Positions 26,818-34,040 are shown, numbered from the stretch's first letter. The stretch: DNA of 64,000 nucleotides from Leisingera aquaemixtae (GCF_019801145.1 NZ_JAHVJQ010000001.1:186001-250000), one strand, 5' to 3'. Numbers and translations: made by a program. The notes: a model not told the origin generated them from the letters alone.

Positions 26818-27657
26818 TCAGCGCCGTCCGCGTGCCATAAAGGCAAGGCGTTCGAACAGATGCACGTCCTGCTCGTTCTTCAACAGCGCCCCGTGCAGCT
26901 TGGGCAGGGCATTGGCGCCGTCGCGGGCCAGGTCCTCTGGACTCAGATCCTCCGCCAGCAGCAGTTTCAGCCAGTCGATCACCTCGGAGGTTGACGGCTT
27001 CTTCTTCAAACCCTGGGTTTCGCGGATCTCGTAGAACTGGGTCAGCGCGGCGGTCAGCAGCGTCTCCTTGATGCCGGGATGATGCACCTCAACGATCTTC
27101 TTCATCGTCTCCGCATCCGGGAAGCGGATGTAGTGGAAGAAGCAGCGGCGCAGGAAGGCGTCCGGCAGTTCCTTCTCGTTGTTGGAGGTGATGATCATCA
27201 CCGGCCGGTGCTTTGCCCTGATGGTCTCGCCGGTTTCGTAGACGTGGAACTCCATCTTGTCGAGCTCCTGCAAGAGGTCGTTGGGGAACTCGATGTCGGC
27301 CTTGTCGATCTCGTCGATCAGCAGCACAACCTTCTCGTCCGCCTCGAACGCCTCCCACAGCTTGCCCTTGCGGATGTAGTTCTTCACATCATGGACGCGC
27401 TCCTCGCCCAGCTGGCTGTCGCGCAGGCGGCTCACCGCGTCATATTCATAGAGGCCCTGCTGCGCGCGGGTGGTGGACTTCACGTTCCACTCGATCATCC
27501 GGAGCCCCAGCGCGCTGGCGACCTGTTTGGCCAGTTCCGTTTTGCCGGTGCCGGGCTCGCCCTTGACCAGCAGCGGACGCTCCAGCGTGACCGCGGCATT
27601 CACCGCCACCTTCAGATCGTCCGTTGCAACATATTCCTTAGTGCCCTGAAATCGCAT
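26818..27657 (-). CDS. MoxR-type AAA+ ATPase
   Basis: AAA+ ATPase of 279 residues. Walker A is GEPGTGKTELAKQVA near residue 37, Walker B is VVLLIDEIDKADIEF near 110-120, and a sensor region VMIITSNNEKELPDAFLRR lies near 150. MoxR ATPases work with VWA-domain partners to mature or assemble other protein complexes. Here the partner is the CoxE-like VWA gene further along the same strand. It is probably the first gene of the four-gene run moxR, DUF2927, small membrane protein, VWA. Confidence 0.92.
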   Translation of the reverse strand: MRFQGTKEYVATDDLKVAVNAAVTLERPLLVKGEPGTGKTELAKQVASALGLRMIEWNVKSTTRAQQGLYEYDAVSRLRDSQLGEERVHDVKNYIRKGKLWEAFEADEKVVLLIDEIDKADIEFPNDLLQELDKMEFHVYETGETIRAKHRPVMIITSNNEKELPDAFLRRCFFHYIRFPDAETMKKIVEVHHPGIKETLLTAALTQFYEIRETQGLKKKPSTSEVIDWLKLLLAEDLSPEDLARDGANALPKLHGALLKNEQDVHLFERLAFMARGRR

Positions 27658-27832
27658 ATCTTTCCCGTATCAGCCGTGGTTGCCGCCTTGTTACCACGCT
27701 TTTAACCAAACCGCGCCACTATTGTGTAGTGACATTCCCTGCCGATAGGGATAAACGCTGCGGAAGAGGGGGAGCCAAAATGTTCAGGTGCAAATTATGA
27801 CCAACATTATGGGCCAGACCGAAGGAGCCGAA

Positions 27833-28255
27833 ATGAAGCAAGAAGTGTTTCTGCCGGACGACTACCGCCCGGCCGAAGATGAGCCGTTCATGAACGAACG
27901 GCAGCTTGAGTATTTCCGACGCAAACTATTGGAATGGAAGCAGGAACTGCTGGCGGACAGCCGCGACACCATTGAGGGGCTGCAGGACAGCACCCGCAAT
28001 ATCCCGGATGTCGCAGACCGTGCCAGCGAAGAGACCGACCGCGCGCTGGAGCTGCGCACCCGCGACCGTCAGCGCAAGCTCGTCGCCAAGATCGACTCGG
28101 CGCTGCGCCGCATCGACGAAGGCGAATACGGCTACTGCGAAGTGACCGGCGATCCGATCTCGCTGAAGCGCCTCGATGCGCGTCCGATCGCAACCATGAG
28201 CCTGGAAGCGCAGGAACGCCACGAGCGCCGTGAAAAAGTCCACCGCGACGATTAA
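27833..28255 (+). CDS. dksA: RNA polymerase-binding factor DksA, single-Cys form
   Basis: DksA-type regulator of 140 residues that binds the RNA polymerase secondary channel and, with ppGpp, adjusts rRNA and amino acid gene transcription. The coiled-coil tip motif D-x-x-D-x-A is present as DVADRA at residues 59-64. The zinc-finger region YGYCEVTGDPISLKRLDARP keeps only one Cys (102) of the four found in E. coli DksA, so zinc binding is unlikely. Such zinc-less forms are known in alphaproteobacteria such as Rhodobacter. The start at 27833 is fixed by AAGGAG five bases upstream. A terminator follows. Confidence 0.93.
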   Translation: MKQEVFLPDDYRPAEDEPFMNERQLEYFRRKLLEWKQELLADSRDTIEGLQDSTRNIPDVADRASEETDRALELRTRDRQRKLVAKIDSALRRIDEGEYGYCEVTGDPISLKRLDARPIATMSLEAQERHERREKVHRDD

Positions 28256-28291
28256 CCGCTGATTTCAGCGGCGGAAACGCACAAAACAATG

Positions 28292-28321
28292 ACGCCGGGG
28301 CCTTTTGCTCCGGCGTTTTTT
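28292..28321 (+). terminator. Rho-independent terminator after dksA
   Basis: ACGCCGG (28292-28298) pairs with CCGGCGT (28310-28316), followed by a run of T. It lies 36 bp after the dksA stop. Confidence 0.88.
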
Positions 28322-28358
28322 GTTCCATTGGGGGCGGGCGGAGAATCTGCTGGAGCCC

Positions 28359-29525
28359 ATGGAACTCAAAGGCCTGAAAATAAACGTCATCGGCGCCGGG
28401 ATCGGCGGCCTGGCCGCGGCGCTGGCGCTGCGCCGGTTTGGCGCCGCTGTCACCGTGCTGGAGCAGGCCGAGGCGATCTCCGAGGTCGGCGCGGGCCTGC
28501 AGATCACCCCCAATGGCGTGGCCGTGCTGAAGGCGCTGGGGCTGGCGGATGACCTGGCCTGGTGCTCGCAGCGGGCGCGCGCGGTGGTGCTGCGCGGCCA
28601 CCGCCGCGGCAATCAGGTGCTGCGGCTGGATCTGGATGAATATGCCGCCGGGCTGCCCTATTACTTCGTGCACCGCTCCGACCTCGTTGGCATCCTGGCC
28701 GGCGCCGCCCGGCGCGAAGGCGTGCAGGTGCGGCTGCTGCAGAAGGCAGAGCGGGTCGAGCCCGGCCCGCAGCCGCTGGTGCACCTCGGCCACGGCGTCC
28801 ATTGCGGCGGCGACCTGGTGATCGGCGCCGACGGGCTGCATTCGAAAACAAGGGTAGCGTTGAACGGTGAGCGCAAACCCTCCTTCACCGGCCAGGTGGC
28901 CTGGCGCGCCACCGTGCCGAACCACCTGAACCTGCCGCCGGAGGCGCAGGTGTTCATGGGGCCGGGGCGGCATCTGGTCGCCTATCCCTTGCGCGACGGC
29001 AGCCTGATGAACCTGGTGGCGGTGCAGGAACGCCGCGCCTGGGCCGAGGAAGGCTGGCATTTCAAGGACGACCCGGCCAACCTGCGCGCGGCCTTTTCAG
29101 GCTTCGGCGGCGCCGCCGCGGCGCTGCTTGAGGCGGTGGAGGAGGTCTTGCTCTGGGGACTGTTCCGCCATCCGGTGGCCGCCAGCTGGCACGGTGAGAA
29201 CACCGCGATCCTGGGCGATGCAGCGCATCCGACGCTGCCGTTCATGGCCCAGGGCGCCAATCTGGCGCTGGAGGATGCCTGGGTTCTGGCCCGCTCGCTG
29301 CAGGAGGCGCCCGGGCTGAAGGCTGGTCTGGCGTTGTACCAGTCGCGCCGCCGCGACCGGGCAGAAAAGGTGGTGAAGGCCGCCAGCGGCAACGCCTGGA
29401 AATACCACCTGCGCGCGCCGCTCAGCTGGCCTGCGCATCAGGTTTTGAAACTGGGCGGCCGTTTTGCGCCGGACCGCATGGTCAGCCAATTCGACTGGAT
29501 CTACCGTCACGACGTCACTGCCTGA
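28359..29525 (+). CDS. FAD-dependent monooxygenase (salicylate hydroxylase-like)
   Basis: Class A flavoprotein hydroxylase of 388 residues. The dinucleotide-binding motif GAGIGGLAAALALRRFG is near the N-terminus, the DG-type motif is VIGADGLHSKTRVAL near 155-170, and the second FAD motif is ILGDAAHPTLPFMAQGANLA near 285-305. The family hydroxylates aromatic or related substrates with NAD(P)H and O2; 3-hydroxybenzoate 6-hydroxylase and salicylate hydroxylase are typical relatives. There are no catabolic genes nearby to reveal the substrate. ATG 28359 with GGAG three to four bases upstream was chosen over an earlier frame start at 28305 inside the dksA terminator. Confidence 0.88.
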   Translation: MELKGLKINVIGAGIGGLAAALALRRFGAAVTVLEQAEAISEVGAGLQITPNGVAVLKALGLADDLAWCSQRARAVVLRGHRRGNQVLRLDLDEYAAGLPYYFVHRSDLVGILAGAARREGVQVRLLQKAERVEPGPQPLVHLGHGVHCGGDLVIGADGLHSKTRVALNGERKPSFTGQVAWRATVPNHLNLPPEAQVFMGPGRHLVAYPLRDGSLMNLVAVQERRAWAEEGWHFKDDPANLRAAFSGFGGAAAALLEAVEEVLLWGLFRHPVAASWHGENTAILGDAAHPTLPFMAQGANLALEDAWVLARSLQEAPGLKAGLALYQSRRRDRAEKVVKAASGNAWKYHLRAPLSWPAHQVLKLGGRFAPDRMVSQFDWIYRHDVTA

Positions 29526-29621
29526 GGCGCCAAGGGGAGGCTCCCGCCCGGTTCCGATTCATTGAAATGAACCGGAGCAGGTTGGGCATGGCGCCGCGCT
29601 GGCGCGCGGCGCGGATGGCGC

Positions 29622-30428
29622 TCAGTTATCCAGTTCGACCCAGACGGGGACGTGGTCGGAGGGCTTTTCGCGGCCGCGCACGTCTTTGTCGATCCGGCAG
29701 TCCAGCAGCAGGTCGGCGGCCTGCGGTGTCAGCAGGAAATGATCGATGCGGATACCGTCGTCGCGGTTCCAGGCGCCGGCCTGGTAGTCCCAGAAGGAGT
29801 ACTGCCCCGGCCCCTGGTGGCGGGCGCGGAAGGCCTCGGTAAAGCCCAGGTTGACGATCCGCTGAAACGCGGCGCGGCTTTCCGGGCGGTGCAGCGCGTC
29901 CTCGATCCAGGCTTCGGGCCGCTTGGCGTCCTCGGCCTGCGGGATGATGTTGTAATCGCCAGCCATTAGCGCAGGCATCTCCTCGGCCAGCAGCGCCTGC
30001 GCCCGGGCCTTCAGCCGCTCCATCCAAGCCAGCTTGTAGGCGTATTTTCCGCCCGCCACCGGGCTGCCATCGGCTTCCAGCTCCACCGGGTTGCCATTGG
30101 GCAGGTAGAGGCCGCAGATCCGGATCGCCTGTTTGCCCACCACGGTGGCCTCGATCCAGCGCGCCTGCTCGTCGCTGTCGTCGCCGGGCAGTCCGCGGGA
30201 TACATCCTCCAGCGGCAGTTTCGACAGGATTGCCACGCCGTTGAAGCTTTTCTGGCCGTGTGTTTCGACGTTATAGCCGCGCTCCTCGAAGATCTCGCGC
30301 GGGAAGGCCTCATCCACCGACTTGATTTCCTGCAGCAGCACAACGTCGGGCTGCGCCTCGTCCAGCCAGTCCGGCAGCGCCTGCGCCCGGGCCTTGATGC
30401 CATTGATATTAAATGTGGCGATTTTCAT
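29622..30428 (-). CDS. xthA: Exodeoxyribonuclease III
   Basis: DNA repair nuclease of the EEP superfamily, 268 residues, normal for XthA. It cuts at abasic sites and removes 3' blocking groups. Seen here are the N-terminal FNINGIKARA, the metal-binding Glu in VVLLQEIKSVDEAFPRE, the YLPNGNP loop, the AGDYNIIPQ Asp/Asn pair and the C-terminal IDHFLLTP and SDHVPVWVEL with the catalytic Asp-His. Its terminal region is convergent with the monooxygenase, with a weak 7-bp inverted repeat (29548-29575) between them. Confidence 0.94.
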   Translation of the reverse strand: MKIATFNINGIKARAQALPDWLDEAQPDVVLLQEIKSVDEAFPREIFEERGYNVETHGQKSFNGVAILSKLPLEDVSRGLPGDDSDEQARWIEATVVGKQAIRICGLYLPNGNPVELEADGSPVAGGKYAYKLAWMERLKARAQALLAEEMPALMAGDYNIIPQAEDAKRPEAWIEDALHRPESRAAFQRIVNLGFTEAFRARHQGPGQYSFWDYQAGAWNRDDGIRIDHFLLTPQAADLLLDCRIDKDVRGREKPSDHVPVWVELDN

Positions 30429-30602
30429 GGCTTGCCTCCGGCGCAGATTTCTTTATTCCAGCCGACCTATCGCTGAATCAGCGCTCCGGGGCAAGCCCGA
30501 TGCGCGGCACGCGAATCACCTGCGGCCAGGAATTCGGGTCCGTTTTGCGCAGGTGAAAAATAACCCTCAGGTTGAGTTTCCTTATTTTGCAATAATGTGC
30601 GT

Positions 30603-30633
30603 GTGAATAACGCGGTGAATAACCTGTGAATAA
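30603..30633 (+). promoter_or_regulatory. Three helically phased GTGAATAA direct repeats
   Basis: GTGAATAA occurs exactly at 30603-30610, 30615-30622 and 30626-30633, i.e. with 12- and 11-bp steps, about one helical turn. Spacing like this is typical of activator or iteron-like binding sites. They lie 155-185 bp before the repeat gene ATG and about 36 bp upstream of a possible -35 box. Confidence 0.6.
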
Positions 30634-30693
30634 GTCGAATTAATTGAAATTGAGCAAAAAATAGCAGCTTGAAGTTAAAGTAATCTGAGTTAC

Positions 30694-30720
30694 AAAATGC
30701 AATGTAAAATTGCATTTTTT
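30694..30720 (+). terminator. AT-rich hairpin plus T-run in the leader of the repeat gene
   Basis: AAAATGCAAT (30694-30703) pairs perfectly with ATTGCATTTT (30709-30718) around GTAAA, with more T after it. It is terminator-like and 70 bp before the ATG. It may be an attenuator, the end of a short leader RNA, or simply a DNA site overlapping the promoter. Confidence 0.45.
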
Positions 30721-30787
30721 GTTTGCGCTGCGCGATTGCCGTGCCAGCGTCAAGGAACCTTTTGTCTCTAACGAATGGGGTTCCAAC

Positions 30788-31456
30788 ATGACTGCTCAGC
30801 GTAAAATCCAGACCATCCGCGCAACCCGCCCGGCCGCAGGTGCCAGCCTGTACGGGGGCGAGGCGACGGAGATGTTCTCCTCCGGTTCGGCGCCCGAATG
30901 CACTGCGGATCTGTCTGCAGGGGAGGGTGTTTCGCTGTTCTCCTCTGGCTCCATGCCGCAGATGTCGGACAGCTGGGCAGGCGGCGAAACCGGCCTGTTC
31001 TCCAGCGGCTCAGCCACTGCGGCCCGCAGTGATACCGCTGCCGGCGATTTGGTGGAGATGTTCTCATCCGGCTCCGCCCCGGCGGTGCGGGCGGCTGCTG
31101 CTGAGGGGGATCTGGTGCAGATGTTCTCCTCCGGATCGGCGCCTGTTTTGCAATCTGAGATTGCGGAAGGCGGTTTGACGGAAATGTTCTCCTCCGGCTC
31201 CGCCCCGGCGGCAGAAAATGTAGCCGCAGCTGGCGATCTGACAGGCATGTACTCCTCCGGCTCCGCACCCGCGGCGCAGGCCGGAACCGGGGCTGGCGAA
31301 GGGGTGGAGATGTTCTCTTCCGGCTCGGCCCCGGCAGCCACGGCGGAGGCTGGCGCGGGCGAAGGAACGCATCTGTTCTCCTCCGGCTCCGCGCCGGCGG
31401 CAGAGGCCCGTACCAGCGACGGCGACGCAACCCGGCTGTTCTCCTCGGGCAGCTGA
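30788..31456 (+). CDS. FSSGS tandem-repeat protein, candidate precursor/scaffold peptide
   Basis: Protein of 222 residues with no signal peptide and no membrane segment. A 20-residue leader-like N-terminus (MTAQRKIQTIRATRPAAGAS) is followed by ten tandem units of 20-21 residues. Consensus: small residue-G-E/D, three variable residues, M/L, then FSSGSAP and a variable Ala-rich tail. The aromatic residue is at 30, 51, 71, 92, 113, 134, 155 (Tyr), 176, 197 and 218; the last unit ends in FSSGS at the stop codon. There is only one Cys (39). Ser codons in the motif switch between TCN and AGC, so the motif itself is under selection. No enzyme domain. A hairpin and two cooriented genes follow. A ribosomal-peptide precursor or a multivalent binding protein are both possible; function unknown. 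Confidence 0.85.
   Translation: MTAQRKIQTIRATRPAAGASLYGGEATEMFSSGSAPECTADLSAGEGVSLFSSGSMPQMSDSWAGGETGLFSSGSATAARSDTAAGDLVEMFSSGSAPAVRAAAAEGDLVQMFSSGSAPVLQSEIAEGGLTEMFSSGSAPAAENVAAAGDLTGMYSSGSAPAAQAGTGAGEGVEMFSSGSAPAATAEAGAGEGTHLFSSGSAPAAEARTSDGDATRLFSSGS
30848..31453 (+). repeat. Ten 60-63-nt tandem coding repeats (FSSGS units)
   Basis: The unit is 21 codons, except unit two, which has 20. The TTC-TCC core is very similar at DNA level, but third positions and Ser codon families vary, e.g. TCCAGCGGCTCA in unit three and TCCTCGGGCAGC in unit ten. The variable tails differ strongly, so the array is not a recent perfect duplication. Confidence 0.9.
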
Positions 31457-31463
31457 TCAGCGC

Positions 31464-31487
31464 GGGGCCGGCCTCCCTCCCGGCCCC
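31464..31487 (+). terminator. GC hairpin after the repeat gene (attenuator-like)
   Basis: GGGGCCGG (31464-31471) pairs perfectly with CCGGCCCC (31480-31487) around an eight-base loop, starting eight bases after the repeat gene stop. There is no T-run, so it is more likely an mRNA 3' end stabiliser or leaky attenuator than a full terminator. It would favour more repeat protein than downstream products. Confidence 0.55.
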
Positions 31488-31543
31488 GGATCTCCGGGCG
31501 GCTCCAGGCCGGGGCCGCCCTCAGCCGCGCCGCATCCATCCGC

Positions 31544-31549
31544 AGGAGG
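31544..31549 (+). promoter_or_regulatory. Perfect AGGAGG ribosome binding site
   Basis: AGGAGG ends five bases before the ATG at 31555 and fixes the start of the 353-residue gene. Confidence 0.85.
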
Positions 31550-31554
31550 TTTCC

Positions 31555-32616
31555 ATGGCCCAGATCATTCCGTTCTTCTCTCCCGCCGCCCGTCAGTCCC
31601 GGGCGGCCGCGCATGAGGCGCTGATTGCCGGTTTCTCGACGCACCGGCGCAGCCAGGAGGACGTGTTCTGGCTCAAGGAAAACGCCGAACTGCTGAACAT
31701 CCTGGAGTGCACCGGGGCCGATGTCGCCCCTGAAGCCCTGGCGCCGCTGCAGATGTTCTATGACGGCGCGGCGCGGCATATCAGTTTCTTCCGCCAGTAT
31801 TACCGTTTCATCCTTTCGATCTGCCTGGATCTGGAGGATTTGGGCCTGCCCGGGGAAACCGGGGCGCAGCTGGCGGCATGGGTCCAGGCGCAGGGGCTGG
31901 CGCAGGCAGAGCTGTCGGACCTGCAACGCGCCGAAGCCCGCCGCCTGCTTGCGCGCCGCGGTGAAAACTTGCGCGACGACGGGCTGGACGACCGGCTGCG
32001 GGCCTTCATCTGCTGCCCGCGGACCTTTGCCATCCCGAATAAGAAGGCGGCATACGAACTGACCCACATCGTTTTTTACCTGTCGGAATACGGCCGCCGC
32101 GACCCGCAGCTGCCGCAGGCCGCGCTGACCAGCCTGGAGTTCGCCGGCCTGGTAGCCTTCCTCGACCAGAACGCCGATCTGCTGGCCGAGATCTGCATTG
32201 CGCTGCGCTATGCCGGGCAGCAGCCGCCTGGCGCCTGGGAGCGCTGGCTTGACAGGCAGGTTTCCGCTTTTATTCTATCAGAACGAGAATTTTCTGGACT
32301 TCACGATTCTTATCACGAGTATTTTGTTGCCAACTGGCTCATGATCCTGTCCGGGCGAAAACCTTTCCGGCAGGCGGTTCCCGCAGGGGGCGTGCATGTG
32401 TCAGCTGTACGGGGAGGAAGTATTTTGAAAAGCCTTTCAGAAGCCGTTTTTGATGCCGGAGCAGCCCGCGCGAGCTGGAGCGCGGTCAAGGTGCACGCCG
32501 AAGCCCTGCTGAATGAGGAAGAACACCGGTTGCTTGCCGCGGCTGAGCGCAGCTGCGCCGGGTTTCCCGGCTTTTTCGAAGGTTTTGCCCGCGCGGGCAG
32601 CGCAGGGGCGGCGTGA
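31555..32616 (+). CDS. Unrecognised helical protein, partner of FSSGS repeat gene
   Basis: Soluble protein of 353 residues, predicted almost all helical, with no signal peptide. I recall a family in Rhodobacteraceae with this look (possibly DUF6902) and no known function. Distinct stretches are HISFFRQYYRFILSICLDLE (75-94), KKAAYELTHIVFYLSEYG (163-180), FLDQNADLLAEICIALRYAG (202-221) and SGLHDSYHEYFVANWLM (247-263). His 171, 250 and 254 and Cys 90, 153 and 154 are candidate metal or catalytic residues, but no known motif is met. The T-H-x-V-F-Y pattern resembles uncharacterised proteins near natural-product genes, as far as I remember. The next gene overlaps its stop by one base. Confidence 0.8.
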   Translation: MAQIIPFFSPAARQSRAAAHEALIAGFSTHRRSQEDVFWLKENAELLNILECTGADVAPEALAPLQMFYDGAARHISFFRQYYRFILSICLDLEDLGLPGETGAQLAAWVQAQGLAQAELSDLQRAEARRLLARRGENLRDDGLDDRLRAFICCPRTFAIPNKKAAYELTHIVFYLSEYGRRDPQLPQAALTSLEFAGLVAFLDQNADLLAEICIALRYAGQQPPGAWERWLDRQVSAFILSEREFSGLHDSYHEYFVANWLMILSGRKPFRQAVPAGGVHVSAVRGGSILKSLSEAVFDAGAARASWSAVKVHAEALLNEEEHRLLAAAERSCAGFPGFFEGFARAGSAGAA

Positions 32617-33533
32617 TGCAGTGCGCACGCAGGCAGGCGCTGGCGGGCGCGCTGCTGGTGGTGGTCTACACCGGGCTCATCGCCTCCGCTGACGGGATCA
32701 CGAAATTGCTGGCGGGCCAGTATGCTGCGGCGCAGCTTTATGCGCTGTCCGGCGCCATGGTGGCAGTCTTCTGCCTGCTGGCCGACCGGCTGCCGGGCCA
32801 GCGCGGCGGGTTCCGCACGGCCTGCCCGCGGGCGATGGCGCTCAGGTCGGTGGCGACGCTGATTGCCGCCGTGTGCTTCTTCTATGCCTTCCGGCTGCTG
32901 CCCTTTGCCGAGGTGTTCGTGTTCATCGGGCTGATGCCGCTGCTGGCAGGCGCGATGTCCGGGCTGGTGCTGAAGGAGCCGGTGCGCCCGGCGGCCTGGA
33001 TTGCGCTGGCGGCGGGATTTGCGGGGGTGCTTTTCCTGCTGCCCCACAACGACGGCGGGGCGCATGCGGACTGGGGCCACATCATCGCATTTGGCGCAGT
33101 GGTCTCCGGCACGTTTTCCATGACCATGGCACGGTTTATCGGGCGTTATGAAAGCAACGCGCTGGCGCAGGTGCTTTATCCGAACCTGACCCTGTGCGCG
33201 GCGATGCTGCTGGTGCTGCCCTTTGTCTGGCTGCCGATGCCGCTGGCGGATGTGGCCTGGGCTGCGGCCTATGCGTTCCTCTTGTTCGGGGCGCGCTGGC
33301 TGCTGGTGGTGGCGCTGCGGCTGCTGGCGTCTTATGCGGTGACGCCGCTGATGAACCTGCAGTTCATCTGGATGGCGGTGATCGGCGCGGTGTTCTTCGG
33401 GGAGTTCCCGTCAGCCTCCACCTATCTCGGCGGTGCCATCGTGATTGCCTCCGGCCTTTATCTGGTCTGGGATCAGTTTGCCCCGGCGATGCCGCGGCTG
33501 CGCAGCGCCGGGCGGCTGCGGACCGATCCGTAG
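32616..33533 (+). CDS. DMT-superfamily EamA transporter
   Basis: Membrane protein of 305 residues with ten helices in two EamA repeats (about 10-140 and 155-285). RAMALRSVATLIAAVCFFYA starts the middle of the first repeat, and PLMNLQFIWMAVIGAVFFGE the end of the second, with the Glu near the last helix common in the family. EamA proteins export small metabolites and amino acids rather than large peptides. ATG 32616 overlaps the TGA of the 353-residue gene; GTG at 32613 is an alternative. This coupling ties it to the repeat-peptide operon, where it may export the product or a derived small molecule. Confidence 0.88.
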   Translation: MQCARRQALAGALLVVVYTGLIASADGITKLLAGQYAAAQLYALSGAMVAVFCLLADRLPGQRGGFRTACPRAMALRSVATLIAAVCFFYAFRLLPFAEVFVFIGLMPLLAGAMSGLVLKEPVRPAAWIALAAGFAGVLFLLPHNDGGAHADWGHIIAFGAVVSGTFSMTMARFIGRYESNALAQVLYPNLTLCAAMLLVLPFVWLPMPLADVAWAAAYAFLLFGARWLLVVALRLLASYAVTPLMNLQFIWMAVIGAVFFGEFPSASTYLGGAIVIASGLYLVWDQFAPAMPRLRSAGRLRTDP

Positions 33534-33644
33534 CACCTGAGCCCTGATCCGCAGCGCTCCGCAACGGGCGCCGGACGCAGGCGGTAATTCCGGCCCGGCA
33601 AGCACGCGCTTACCGGACCGTATTCTCTGCCGGAAAAGGCGGGG

Positions 33645-33968
33645 TCAGATCGAGAACGAGGTGCCGCAGCCGCAGCTGGAGGTGGCGTTGGGGTTCTCGA
33701 TGGTGAACCGCGCGCCGATCAGCTCTTCGGTGAAGTCAATCACTGCGTTTTCCAGAAACGGCAGGGAGACGCTGTCGACCACGACTTTTTCGCCCTGGCC
33801 TTCGAGCACCAAATCGTCCTCTTTGGCCTCATCCAGCGCGATCTCGTACTGGAAGCCGGAGCAGCCGCCGCCCTCCACCGCGACCCGCAGCACCTGGCCT
33901 TGGTCCGCGGCGCCGATCTCGGCCAGCCGGGCAAAGGCACGGTCGGTGACTTTCGGAGGCAGGTTCAT
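33645..33968 (-). CDS. erpA: Iron-sulfur cluster insertion protein ErpA (A-type carrier)
   Basis: A-type Fe-S carrier of 107 residues that delivers clusters to apo-proteins. The three cluster-binding Cys are present: one in VEGGGCSGFQYE (about 36) and two in SSCGCGTSF (99 and 101) at the C-terminus. Among the A-type proteins (IscA, SufA, ErpA) this isolated gene, not in a suf or isc cluster, is best called ErpA. It is divergent from the dGTPase gene with about 85 bp between. Confidence 0.9.
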   Translation of the reverse strand: MNLPPKVTDRAFARLAEIGAADQGQVLRVAVEGGGCSGFQYEIALDEAKEDDLVLEGQGEKVVVDSVSLPFLENAVIDFTEELIGARFTIENPNATSSCGCGTSFSI

Positions 33969-34040
33969 GGGGTTTCTCCACGGGCGTAGGTTGCAGTGCA
34001 AAGCTTTATATAGAAAGGTGCAATTCAAGCGGCAAGATGT

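Larger units (their letters stand above)
30429..30787. promoter_or_regulatory. AT-rich leader between xthA and the FSSGS repeat gene
   Basis: This 359-bp gap becomes strongly AT-rich from about 30560 to 30720, unlike the rest of the window. It holds three GTGAATAA repeats, a possible promoter (TTGAAG at 30669-30674, TACAAA at 30691-30696, 16-base spacing) and an AT-rich hairpin overlapping the -10 side. It is the only plausible promoter region for the repeat gene. Confidence 0.5.

Noticed and set aside
29548-29575. Seven-bp inverted repeat CCGGTTC/GAACCGG between the monooxygenase and xthA genes
   Set aside because: Short stem with a 14-base loop and no T-run; too weak to call a terminator.
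30848-31453. Regular 63-bp repeats considered as a CRISPR array or VNTR
   Set aside because: The period is 21 codons, the repeats are in frame, differ from each other in synonymous sites, and have no unique spacers of constant length. They are coding repeats.
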